64,000 nucleotides of DNA from Hydrocarboniphaga sp. (GTDB taxonomy: Bacteria; Pseudomonadota; Gammaproteobacteria; Nevskiales; Nevskiaceae), in contig NZ_JAQGNT010000085.1 in NCBI RefSeq assembly GCF_028291725.1, positions 35,986 through 99,985 of the forward strand. The letters run 5' to 3'. Positions 45,258 to 55,929 of this stretch are shown in pieces. The translations under genes were made by a program, and so were the position numbers. The notes beneath the pieces were generated by a model. The model was not told the origin of the DNA and did not search any database. It was given only the letters and a program-made list of their open reading frames with translations. Position 1 is the first letter of the stretch. Each line of letters begins with the position of its first letter.

Positions 45258-46050
45258 AATTACGGTGACACTGGTTAATTACGGTGACACTGTATGAAAC
45301 TTCATATATTTTGATGTCTTCCCAATTGTGCGTGAGAGTCGCCGATGGCCCGACTTGCTCGTGTGGTGATCCCCGATCTACCCCACCATGTCACCCAAAG
45401 GGGTAACCGGCGTGAGCCGGTCTTTTTCAGCGACGACGACTATCGCGCCTATCTGGACCTCATCACGGTGGCAGCTCGTTCATCGGGAACGGCCATCTGG
45501 GCGTATTGCCTGATGCCCAATCACGTTCATTTCATTCTGGTTCCATCCGGTCCGGATGGCCTGCGGCGCACCTTCGCCGAAGCGCACCGGCGCTACACCG
45601 CGAGAATCCACGCGCGCGAAAAGTGGACCGGTCACCTGTGGCAGGGGCGCTTCAGTTCCACGGCTATGGACGAGCGGCACCTGCTTGCAGCGGCACGCTA
45701 TGTGCCGATGAACCCCGTGCGCGCGGGTTTGGTTGAGCGCGCGGAGATTTGGCCCTGGTCGAGTGCGCGCGCGCATTTGGCGGGGAAGGACGACGGCGTG
45801 GTGACCGTGGCGCCCTTGCTTCAGCGCGTCGGCAATTTCGCGCAACTGCTGGACACGGAGGAGGACGCGAACGCAGTGCGGGCCATTCGCCGCTCGCGAT
45901 CAACCGGCCGTCCCGTGGGCAGTGACGAATGGATCAGAGATCTGGAAGCCCACACCCGACGGCCCCTGGCACCCGCCAAACGCGGCCCCAAGCCAGCAGC
46001 AGGTCAGGGCGAAGATCAGGTTGATATGTTTCATACAGTGTCACCGTAAT
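45258..46050. mobile_element. RAYT-carrying element with 23-bp inverted ends
   Basis: The RAYT gene is bounded by exact 23-base inverted repeats at 45278-45300 (starting ATTACGGTGACAC) and 46028-46050 (ending GTGTCACCGTAAT). A further direct copy of AATTACGGTGACACTG precedes the left end at 45258-45273. The right repeat contains the last codons and the TAA of the gene. CCGTAATA-type units are repeated just outside the right end (46043-46068). Confidence 0.8.
45345..46049 (+). CDS. REP-associated tyrosine transposase (RAYT), IS200-like Y1 family
   Basis: The 234-residue protein has the Y1 transposase fold of RAYTs: IPDLPHHVTQRGNRREPVFF, the HUH-type metal motif MPNHVHFILVP near residues 63-73, and the catalytic tyrosine region [16 protein letters not shown]. 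RAYTs cut and join single-stranded DNA at short palindromes beginning GTAG. The window has many palindromes with GTAGG ends. The C-terminal residues MFHTVSP are encoded by the terminal inverted repeat itself. Close truncated copy at 47240-47662. Confidence 0.92.
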   Translation: MARLARVVIPDLPHHVTQRGNRREPVFFSDDDYRAYLDLITVAARSSGTAIWAYCLMPNHVHFILVPSGPDGLRRTFAEAHRRYTARIHAREKWTGHLWQGRFSSTAMDERHLLAAARYVPMNPVRAGLVERAEIWPWSSARAHLAGKDDGVVTVAPLLQRVGNFAQLLDTEEDANAVRAIRRSRSTGRPVGSDEWIRDLEAHTRRPLAPAKRGPKPAAGQGEDQVDMFHTVSP

Positions 46051-46104
46051 ACCCGTAATACCGTAATACCGACATAGGGACACACGCTTCGGCCGAGCCG
46101 TGGA

Positions 46105-46521
46105 TCAGCGGGTCCAGTCTTCGATGGCCAAGCCCGGCACGCGGGCGAACTCGCGCACGTTGTTGGTGACGACAATGCAATCATGACGCAGAGCAGTCGC
46201 GGCGATCCAGGCATCGTTGACGCCAATCTGCTGGCGTTGGGTGGTGGCGGCCACGGTGCCGAAGTGGCGTGTCACTTCGTAGTCGAGTGGCAGCACGTCG
46301 TAGAGGCGCCGCATCCGCTCGATGTACCGCAGGTAAGGCGCGGGATCGGCACTCAGCGAGGCGCCCTTGTGAAACTCGCCTAGAGTGATGAGCGAGATGA
46401 CGATGCGGCGATGATGCTCGTCCAGTTTGGCGTTCAGCGCGATGGCCCGATTGGGCGCCTTCGCGCCTCGCCGGGCGAGGCTCAGGATGTTGGTATCCAG
46501 CAGATATCGAACCCGGCTCAT
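46105..46521 (-). CDS. VapC-type PIN-domain toxin
   Basis: The 138-residue PIN-domain protein has the acidic metal-binding residues expected: Asp in YLLDTNILS near residue 9, Glu in TLGEFHKG near 48, Asp in NDAWIAATA near 103 and a C-terminal NNVREFARV. Free VapC cleaves tRNA or other RNA. Its ATG overlaps the stop of the small gene upstream by four bases, the usual antitoxin-toxin order. Confidence 0.92.
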   Translation of the reverse strand: MSRVRYLLDTNILSLARRGAKAPNRAIALNAKLDEHHRRIVISLITLGEFHKGASLSADPAPYLRYIERMRRLYDVLPLDYEVTRHFGTVAATTQRQQIGVNDAWIAATALRHDCIVVTNNVREFARVPGLAIEDWTR

Positions 46522-46670
46522 CCCAGGTTTTGGCCGAAGTCTTCCGGCGCGTCTTTGAGCAGCCGGAACAGCGGCGACAGCTTGACGGGCTGCTTCTTCG
46601 TGGCGGCCTTCTTGGCGACGGCGCGGCGCGGCTTGGCGGCGGGTGCAGCCTTGGCTTTGGGCTTGGACAT
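46518..46670 (-). CDS. Small Lys/Ala-rich putative antitoxin, 50 aa
   Basis: The 50-residue protein begins with a Lys/Ala/Pro-rich stretch (MSKPKAKAAPAAKPRRAVAK) and ends PLFRLLKDAPEDFGQNLG. It does not show the AbrB, Phd or ribbon-helix-helix folds usual for VapB. GGAG lies 6 bases before the ATG, and its stop overlaps the vapC-like start, so it is most likely the cognate antitoxin: a basic DNA-binding arm and a short toxin-binding C-terminus would suffice. This function is inferred from position. Confidence 0.65.
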   Translation of the reverse strand: MSKPKAKAAPAAKPRRAVAKKAATKKQPVKLSPLFRLLKDAPEDFGQNLG

Positions 46671-47217
46671 GGCGAACTCCGAGAGTGGCAGGGTGAAGCC
46701 CATTCTACCCTCCGTCGCGATGCACGCGGCTGCGATGGTGGCGATGTCGAGTTCGATGCCGCTGGTGATCCCGTCCGCCTGTCGGCGAAGTATTTTCCGG
46801 CTCCGGCAAGGCTCATTTTTGACGCCATGAGCCTGCTGTGAGTCGTGGATCAGGGTGTTGGAGGAGCGATTCTCCCTTTTCCGTCTCCCGTCACCGCCGT
46901 TTTGACCTCTCGAAATCCTCTTTCTGCATGCCCCAGCCAACCGGTTGCGACCACCGGCACGCAGAAGACCGACACGGTCTACGACCTGATAGGCCGTGCG
47001 ACACAGCAGCGCCTGCCGACCTTCATCAACGCGGCGAGCGCGACGCAAGCAACGGTTTAACCTTGCGGGCTCACCGATAAGGCTCGGAACCCTTACCGGT
47101 GAGTCGTTTTGGTTCACCGTAATCCCACCAACCCCGATTCCAATCCATCCGATTGAATCGGCATGGAAGTTTTCAGTCTTTAAGCGAGAACTTCAGATTA
47201 ACCGGACAGCAGTGATA
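46671..47217. other. Gap of about 550 bases with decayed sequence
   Basis: No intact gene is visible. A plus-strand frame ending VYDLIGRATQQRLPTFINAASATQATV stops at 47060, ten bases before a terminator hairpin, so it may be the tail of a lost gene. The family is not recognised. Confidence 0.4.
47070..47109 (+). terminator. Rho-independent terminator without an intact gene
   Basis: A 13-bp stem with one mismatch (CTCACCGATAAGG / CCTTACCGGTGAG) and an 8-base loop is followed by TCGTTTT. It lies after the stop of the decayed frame ending at 47060. Confidence 0.55.
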
Positions 47218-47663
47218 TTTCATACAGTGTCACCGTAATCCCGGTCACCTGTGGCAGGGGCGCTTCAGTTCCACGGCTATGGACGAGCGGCACCTGTTTG
47301 CAGCGGCACGCTATGTGCCGATGAACCCCGTGCGCGCGGGTCTGGTCGAGCGCGCGGAGACTTGGCCCTGGTCGAGTGCGCGCGCGCATTTGGCGGGGAA
47401 GGACGACGGCGTGGTGACCGTAGCGCCCTTACTTCAGCGCGTCGGCAATTTCGCGCAACTGCTGGACACGGAGGAGGACGCGAACGCAGTGCGGGCCATT
47501 CGCCGCCCGCGATCAACCGGCCGTCCCGTGGGCGGTGACGAATGGATCAGAAACCTGGAAGCCCACACCCGACGACCCCTGGCACCCGCCAAACGCGGCC
47601 CCAAGCCAGCAGCAGGTCAGGGCGAAGATCAGGTTGATATGTTTCATACAGTGTCACCGTAAT
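47218..47663 (+). pseudogene. Truncated second copy of the RAYT element
   Basis: This segment repeats the 3' part of the RAYT gene (from about codon 96 onward) with only about a dozen base differences by eye, and lacks the N-terminal half including the HUH motif. It is bounded on both sides by the same right-end repeat in direct orientation (47218-47239 and 47641-47663), so it was probably formed by deletion or recombination between element ends. The open frame begins at an internal ATG (47279) and is unlikely to be functional. Confidence 0.8.
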
Positions 47664-47847
47664 CCCCAAGCCGTACTTCTGAAGCTATTTTTCCTTCGCC
47701 GCGGTGTTCCTACTGAAATGTTCGAAGTCGGAGGCCATAGATTCGATTTCGGGTGTCGGGTTCGATGCCTTTCCAGGTCGCTGTCCTCGGTGTCGCCGTC
47801 TGTGAGCACCGAGGACAGGTGGCGAGTTTGGAATAGGCTGGCTTGTT

Positions 47848-49821
47848 CTACGGCCCGGCTGTCGCTTCGATCGTGGCCGGTGGCGCGGTTGCTGCGCCAA
47901 AGTCCTGGGCCATTGCGATGACCCGCGGTGTCGGATCAGTATCGAGTTGCTTGAGGCTCAGCGCCCGGCCGTAGTCGATCAGTGCGATCCAGGATTTGTT
48001 CGCTGCGGCTGTGGGCGTCGGGATATTGCGCCATGTCAACGCCGAGTGCAGAACTTCGAGCGCGTCCGCTGGATGCCCCGCTTTTTCAAGCTCACCCGCC
48101 AGTAACCGGTAGGGGGTGGGGGCGGCGGGATAGAAATCGATCGCGCGGCGGAACAGGTCTTCGGCGCGACTTGGTAGTGGGGGCATCTCAACCCCTAGCT
48201 GCGGGTAGCCGGTTAGCAAGCGGCCGAGCATTTCCCAGCCGTAGGCGTTCTCGCGGCTAACTTCCAGCAGTCTCTTGCCGTCGTAGAGCGCGAGGTCGGC
48301 CCAGGTGCGTCCCGCAGCTTGGCCGGCACGCGACAGCGCCAACTCAGTCGCCGAACTGACCAGGGTCTGCTGCGCCACGAGATTGTTGGGCCGCAACGCG
48401 ATGACATACGAGGCGATTTGATACCGTCGTTCGGCGGGTGCCGACGCCACGGAGAGCGGTGTCGACGGCATCCACGGTGACAACATCAGGCTGGCGGTCC
48501 AGTCGGCTACCAAGGCGCCGGTAGCAACGCCGACCGTCAGCGTCGCGAACGCGAGGACCAACCGGCGATTCGCAGGTATCCGAACCGCACGCAGGCGTGT
48601 GCCGGAGAGTGCGTGTTGCGCCTGTGCCAATGCGAGCCCGGCCAGCAGTGCGAGCGGTGCCACATAGAAGATGAAGTTGACGGTGGCATGGACGAAGAGC
48701 CCGAGCACGGCCAATACCAGCGTCAAGGCGTGCATAGCAGCCTTGCGTGCTGCCATCGGTTGCCGCGTATCGCGTAGTCGTAGGAACAAACTCAAGCCGA
48801 GCCAGCAAGTCACTACGCCCCAGGCGAGCAGGAAACCAAGCAATATGGGGCCGCCTTCCATCAGCATCTGCAGATAGTCGCAGTGGGCGAGGTCTCCCGT
48901 CGTACCGGTTTCCTCCGGCAACCTGTAATGCCGGTACTGCAGGCGATATGTACCCACGCCGGTACCAAACCAGGGATGGTCGAGCCACGCATTCCAGGTG
49001 GATTTCCACATCATCAGCCGCCCCAGCGTCGAGGGGTCGGTGGCCAGATCAAGCGTGCGCGTTCCGTTAGGCGAGGTAACGCGGACCAGGACATAGCAGG
49101 CGAGCGCGGTCGCCGCGATTGTAAACGCGGGCCGCAACACAGGAACACCAGCGCTGCGGAGAGCAAACGCAAGGAGTAACGACATCAGCAGCAGCGTGCC
49201 ACCGGCTCCGCGCGATTGCGTCGAGAAGAAGGCCAGAAATACCAGCGCCATTGCGCCCAGAGCCAGGCGCCGCCTCAATGGCGGTTGATCTGCATCTGCG
49301 TAAACCGCCACGGCAGGCAGCAGCAAGCAGTACAGCAGCGCGCCGAAGGCGTTGGGATCGAGGAACGTGCCGATGCCTCGCGGTGTGATTCCGGAGAAAT
49401 AGCGGATGTTCGAAAACACCGCCTCGAGCGTGATCAGCAGTGCGATGCCCGCCCAGACGCGGTATGCGGCGCCTGGTTGCCGCTGTAGGAATGTGCCGGC
49501 GAGATAGCCGAGAGGCAGCAGAGCCAGAAGCCAACCCGACCAGAGGCTCATCTGTGGTGTTGTGCTGAGCCAAATCGCAGGGCCGAGCAGCCAGACCAAT
49601 TGGGCGACTGCGAGCAGCGGAACCGGCCCCCAGGGAAGCGCCCAACTGTATTTATCTGCTCTCAGGCTCCCGGCAAGGATCAGGCTCAATAAACAGGTGA
49701 CGCCCACTGCCAGCAACAGCAGATCCGGTTCCAGACGCATGACCAGCAACGCGCAGGCCGAAGCCGCCAGCAGCAGGCCGGCGCTCAGGGCGCCGGGGCA
49801 TAGGCGATGGAGGCTTGGCAT
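47848..49821 (-). CDS. O-antigen ligase/PglL-like membrane protein with TPR-like tail
   Basis: The 657-residue protein has about 12 membrane helices over residues 10-445 and a Wzy_C-type motif: SRGAGGTLLLM, GRLMMWKSTWNAWLDHPWFGTGVG, and the large periplasmic-loop histidine in GDLAHCDYLQMLMEGG. The C-terminal 200 residues are soluble and helical, like TPR units (AEDLFRRAIDFYPAAPTPYRLLAGELEKAGHPADALEVL). Proteins of this class either ligate O-antigen or transfer glycans to pilin. Encoded directly downstream of the pilin on the same strand, so pilin O-glycosylation is the best guess. Confidence 0.85.
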   Translation of the reverse strand: MPSLHRLCPGALSAGLLLAASACALLVMRLEPDLLLLAVGVTCLLSLILAGSLRADKYSWALPWGPVPLLAVAQLVWLLGPAIWLSTTPQMSLWSGWLLALLPLGYLAGTFLQRQPGAAYRVWAGIALLITLEAVFSNIRYFSGITPRGIGTFLDPNAFGALLYCLLLPAVAVYADADQPPLRRRLALGAMALVFLAFFSTQSRGAGGTLLLMSLLLAFALRSAGVPVLRPAFTIAATALACYVLVRVTSPNGTRTLDLATDPSTLGRLMMWKSTWNAWLDHPWFGTGVGTYRLQYRHYRLPEETGTTGDLAHCDYLQMLMEGGPILLGFLLAWGVVTCWLGLSLFLRLRDTRQPMAARKAAMHALTLVLAVLGLFVHATVNFIFYVAPLALLAGLALAQAQHALSGTRLRAVRIPANRRLVLAFATLTVGVATGALVADWTASLMLSPWMPSTPLSVASAPAERRYQIASYVIALRPNNLVAQQTLVSSATELALSRAGQAAGRTWADLALYDGKRLLEVSRENAYGWEMLGRLLTGYPQLGVEMPPLPSRAEDLFRRAIDFYPAAPTPYRLLAGELEKAGHPADALEVLHSALTWRNIPTPTAAANKSWIALIDYGRALSLKQLDTDPTPRVIAMAQDFGAATAPPATIEATAGP

Positions 49822-49848
49822 GGGAGTTTTCGATTATGGCCGCTCAAA

Positions 49849-49878
49849 AATAACGCCGCCTCGAAGGGCGGCGTTATT
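49849..49878 (-). terminator. Rho-independent terminator of the pilin gene
   Basis: A perfect 12-bp stem (AATAACGCCGCC with its complement, 6-base loop) is followed on the minus strand by TTTTTGAG. It lies 17 bases after the pilin stop and would make the ligase-like gene weakly expressed by read-through. Confidence 0.8.
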
Positions 49879-49894
49879 TGATGCGGCTGAGAGT

Positions 49895-50317
49895 TTAGTT
49901 CTTCACGTAACCCTTAGTGGTGCAGGCGCCATTGTAGGCCCAGGTGAGCTGACCGGCCGAGCCAGCAGCGGTCGGAGTAAGGGTGCAGGAATCGGTATCC
50001 AAAATGCCCTTGTAGGCCTTGGGAGCCATGGTGATAACCGAATTGCCGGCGATGGTTACGCTGCTGACGGCGTTGGTCGCGCTCGGTTGGTCGATGCCGA
50101 TTAGGGTGAACGTGTTGCACTTCGTAAAGTCTGCATCCTGCTGATAGCAGGCTTCGACCGCCAACTTAACGGGCGCGGCCGCCGAGACGACTTCGGAGTA
50201 CGCCGCCTTCTTGATGTAATTCTGATAAGCCGGAATCGCAATCGCGGCCAAGATGCCGATGATCGCGACGACGATCATCAGTTCGATGAGGGTGAAGCCC
50301 TGCTGCTTGTTGTTCAT
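49895..50317 (-). CDS. pilA: Type IV major pilin (PilA)
   Basis: The 140-residue prepilin has a short basic leader MNNKQQG followed by the cleavage site and FTLIELMIVVA, with Glu5 of the mature protein. PilD cleaves after Gly7. Four cysteines are present, the last pair (DSCTLTP and NGACTTKG) likely forming the C-terminal D-region loop. GGAG lies upstream of the ATG. A sigma-54-type promoter precedes it and a strong terminator follows. The length is at the short end for PilA. Confidence 0.93.
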   Translation of the reverse strand: MNNKQQGFTLIELMIVVAIIGILAAIAIPAYQNYIKKAAYSEVVSAAAPVKLAVEACYQQDADFTKCNTFTLIGIDQPSATNAVSSVTIAGNSVITMAPKAYKGILDTDSCTLTPTAAGSAGQLTWAYNGACTTKGYVKN

Positions 50318-50372
50318 GGAGACACTCCGTTGACGGTGGACGAAGGGAGTGATCTCCCCGTTCAATCAGGGA

Positions 50373-50386
50373 GCAACGGCTGTGCC
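50373..50386 (-). promoter_or_regulatory. Sigma-54-type promoter of the pilin gene
   Basis: On the minus strand GGCACAGCCGTTGC has GG at -24 and GC at -12 with 10 bases between, close to the consensus TGGCAC-N5-TTGC. The start of transcription would lie about 44 bases before the pilA ATG. Pilins in Pseudomonas are controlled this way by PilS-PilR; no pilSR genes are in this window. Confidence 0.65.
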
Positions 50387-50630
50387 GATCGACTTCTGGC
50401 CAATGATTCCATTTAAAACAAGGGTTTGCGCCAAATGCCGTACCGGCTCGCCTGCCAGCCGTTGTCGGCAACTGACGAGGATTGTCAGCCGCAGCTACTG
50501 ACCCTGCCATCAGTTCATCCGATGGCAGGCCCCTGCCGCCATACCCGCCGCGCGGATCATGAAAAAAATCCGTCGTGTTCCCCTCTATCCATTTCGTAGC
50601 TAGCAGGCGAGTGAAAAAACTCACAGCCTC
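50387..50630. other. Upstream region of pilA, no gene seen
   Basis: The 244 bases behind the sigma-54 promoter would hold activator sites; I see no convincing palindrome or gene. Confidence 0.4.
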
Positions 50631-50999
50631 TCAGTCTGCCAACACATCCATCGGCACCTGCAGTACCGCCGCCAGCTTTTTGAGCGTGGCCGCTGCGCCC
50701 TTGCGCTTGCCCGTTTCAATCTGAGACAGATACGGCTTGCTGATGCCCGCCTGGGCGGCAAGCTGATTCTGGGTTAGGTCGCGGTATTCGCGCCACGCCA
50801 ATAGGGCGCTGCCGGTTTGCAGTTCACGCCTCATCACCTCTGCCGGAATGCGAACGCCGCTGTCATTGGCCTTGGCTGCATCGTAGGCGCGCACCTCGTC
50901 CTGCATCTCTGCGTCTTGCGCCAGGCGCTCCCAGAGCTTGATGGGGACGACGGCGAACTTCCGGCGACCGCCTTCTTCGATGTATTGAACCTTGCTCAT
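50631..50999 (-). CDS. XRE-family antitoxin
   Basis: The 122-residue protein has a C-terminal XRE helix-turn-helix (LTQNQLAAQAGISKPYLSQIETGKRKGAAATLKKLAAVL) and an N-terminal segment (MSKVQYIEEGGRRKFAVVPIKLWERL) like the toxin-binding part of Phd-type proteins. It would neutralise the RelE-like toxin encoded upstream and repress the operon. Its ATG overlaps the toxin stop by four bases. Confidence 0.9.
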   Translation of the reverse strand: MSKVQYIEEGGRRKFAVVPIKLWERLAQDAEMQDEVRAYDAAKANDSGVRIPAEVMRRELQTGSALLAWREYRDLTQNQLAAQAGISKPYLSQIETGKRKGAAATLKKLAAVLQVPMDVLAD

Positions 51000-51256
51000 G
51001 GGTATGCGCCTCCGCGTGGTGCGACGGTAACGATGTAGATGGTGATGATCTCGTCCTGCAACTCGTAAATGGCCCGCCAGTCACCGATGCGCAAGCGATA
51101 GGCAGCACGCCCCTGCAGCTTCTTCACGTTGTTGTTGGGCGCGTACGGGTTCTGCGACAACAGGGTCAACTTGGCTTCGATCAGCGACGAGATATTGGCA
51201 GGCATTCGCTTGAGCGCCTTGCGTGCTTCGTTGCTGTATTCGATGGTCCACGCCAT
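50996..51256 (-). CDS. RelE/ParE-family toxin
   Basis: The 86-residue protein has the RelE pattern: IEYSNEARKALKRMP, KKLQGRAAYRLRIGDWRAIYEL (the central RxRxGDxRxxY strand) and IITIYIVTVAPRG. It is probably a ribosome-dependent mRNA endonuclease. It is first in a toxin-antitoxin operon, and a perfect palindrome lies just 7 bases before its ATG. Confidence 0.93.
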   Translation of the reverse strand: MAWTIEYSNEARKALKRMPANISSLIEAKLTLLSQNPYAPNNNVKKLQGRAAYRLRIGDWRAIYELQDEIITIYIVTVAPRGGAYP

Positions 51257-51262
51257 AGCGCA

Positions 51263-51283
51263 ATGTTAGCTATTAGCTAACAT
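51263..51283. promoter_or_regulatory. Operator palindrome of the relE/XRE module
   Basis: Perfect 10-base arms, ATGTTAGCTA and TAGCTAACAT, surround a single base. On the minus strand the last part, TAACAT, lies 6 bases before the toxin ATG with TTGTGC 17 bases upstream, so operator and promoter overlap. Confidence 0.75.
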
Positions 51284-51337
51284 GCGCACAAGCGCAAATG
51301 ACGCTCTGCTCCTAAGGCCGCGGACCTCTCGGTTACG

Positions 51338-51389
51338 GAAGCCCGATGCGCAAGCGAGGCCTCAGGTCGGCAAGGGATTGCCGACCTAC
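51338..51389. repeat. REP-like element, family B, partial; supplies a stop codon
   Basis: The middle and right arm (CGGCAAGGGATTGCCGACC then TAC) remain. On the minus strand its GTAGG end provides the TAG that ends the AbiEii-like gene. Confidence 0.85.
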
Positions 51390-52085
51390 GACGCCCTGAA
51401 CGCCTCGATCGCCCGGGCTTCCAGCCAGTCCGAAATCTTGTTCCAGAGCAGTTGCTGGGCTTGATCACGGTCTGGCATGCCAGGCAGGGTTCCGATGTAG
51501 CCGGGGTCCGATTTCGCGTATCGGCCTCGTGCTATCCGGGCGAAAGCGGTCTGCAAGTTATCGGCTTGCTGAGCGAGTCGGTAGGCGCGCTCCATGTCGG
51601 CGACGGTAAATCCGGCATTTTCGAGCAGCCACCATAGATCGAACACGTCGCGCGAGCGGATCCGCTCTGCGAGGATCAGTGATTTGAGGCCGAAGATTTC
51701 GGCATCCCCGGCGACTGCCACGTCCCCGTGCTGCTCGCGCCCGGAGCCGTCGAGCAGCACGGGATCGCTGGGCCGGAAGAATGTGAGCTTGGTCTGGCTG
51801 CCGCCGTCCGCCGGGTTTTCGCCGACCAGAAAATCCTGCTGGTAGTCGTTCAGATCCAGCCCGTCGTCCGCGAACTCGTCGAGCGCCCTCGGGTCCGGGA
51901 TCGGTGCGGCCGACCAGCCCGTGTCGCGGAGTTGGGCAATGATGCGGCTGATTTCCGCTCTCGGCAGTCGAGACCCGGTGTAAGCGAAATCCAGGTCTTC
52001 GCTTAGCCGATGCTGGTGCCGCAGCGTGAGCGCGGTTCCGCCGACGAGCACGAACTCGCCGATGCCTTCGGCGTGGCGCAGCGCC

Positions 52086-55117
<3,032 letters not shown>

Positions 55118-55840
55118 GTGCGACAGAAATCGATCGCGTCGCTACGTTTTTCCCCTCTCCCGCAAGCGGGAGAGGGTGGCGCGCAGCGCCGGGTGAGGGC
55201 GGGTGTCGCGGCGCTGCTCGTGACAGCCCTGCTCACCGCCTGCGGTTTCCACCCCGCCGGATCGCGCCCGCTGCCCGACGTGCTGCGCCGCGTCTACATC
55301 GACGTTGTGGTGCCGTATCGCGTGTCCGAGCCACCTCTGGAGACGTCCCTGCGCCAGCGGCTCACGCGCCAGGGCGCGGTCGTCACCAAGCAGGCGGCCA
55401 GTGCTACCGCGACGATCAAGCTGACCAATCTGAAGGAAGGCCGGCAAGTGCTGTCAGTCGGCCCGGACGGCAAGGCGATCGAATTTCTGCTGGTGACGAC
55501 GGTGGATTACGAAGTCATCGACGGCGGCCAGGTGCTGGTCACCCCGGGCAGCCTGCGCGTTACTCGCGACTACTCGTTCAACGAGGAGCAGGTGCTGGCC
55601 AAGGAGGCCGAAGAAGCGCGGCTGCGTGAATATATTCAGGATCAGTTGGCAGAGTTGCTGCTGCTGAAAGTGGAGACGCAGTTGTCGCATCAGGCGGGCC
55701 GCGTGGTTGGCGAACCCGCGCGAGTGGTGCCGCCGCCGCCAGCGGAAACACCGGCGGCCGATGCGCCGACAGCGCCAGCGTCCGAGACGCCGGCCCAGGA
55801 CCCGGCGCAGCCGCCGACGCCGGCACCGACCACGCCCTGA
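55118..55840 (+). CDS. lptE: LPS-assembly lipoprotein LptE
   Basis: The 240-residue lipoprotein has the signal VAALLVTALLTAC with lipobox Cys, followed by GFHPAGSRPLPDVLRRVYIDV, typical of LptE, which plugs the LptD barrel for lipopolysaccharide insertion. The C-terminal 40 residues are Pro/Ala-rich. The reading frame begins at a GTG directly after the leuS stop, but codons 11-25 (SPLPQAGEGGAQRRV) come from a repetitive element; the true start may be the GTG at 55193, giving a normal 17-residue signal peptide. Confidence 0.9.
   Translation: MRQKSIASLRFSPLPQAGEGGAQRRVRAGVAALLVTALLTACGFHPAGSRPLPDVLRRVYIDVVVPYRVSEPPLETSLRQRLTRQGAVVTKQAASATATIKLTNLKEGRQVLSVGPDGKAIEFLLVTTVDYEVIDGGQVLVTPGSLRVTRDYSFNEEQVLAKEAEEARLREYIQDQLAELLLLKVETQLSHQAGRVVGEPARVVPPPPAETPAADAPTAPASETPAQDPAQPPTPAPTTP
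55151..55208. repeat. Family E palindromic element inside the start of lptE
   Basis: CCCTCTCCCGCAAGCGGGAGAGGG and the following GGTGAGGGCGGGTGTCGCGG form a hairpin element related to the one after minE. It is translated as SPLPQAGEGGA if the upstream GTG is used. Confidence 0.75.
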
Positions 55841-55929
55841 GTGCCGCGCGCGGTAGCGGCTTGCCTATCGGTTTCCCCGGTCGGCGCCAACTTTTTATTG
55901 CTTTACCCCGACAATACAAGGAGGTCACC

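Noticed and set aside
47279..47662. Second RAYT-like frame as a working gene
   Set aside because: It lacks the N-terminal half, including the HUH metal motif, and starts at an internal codon of the full copy.
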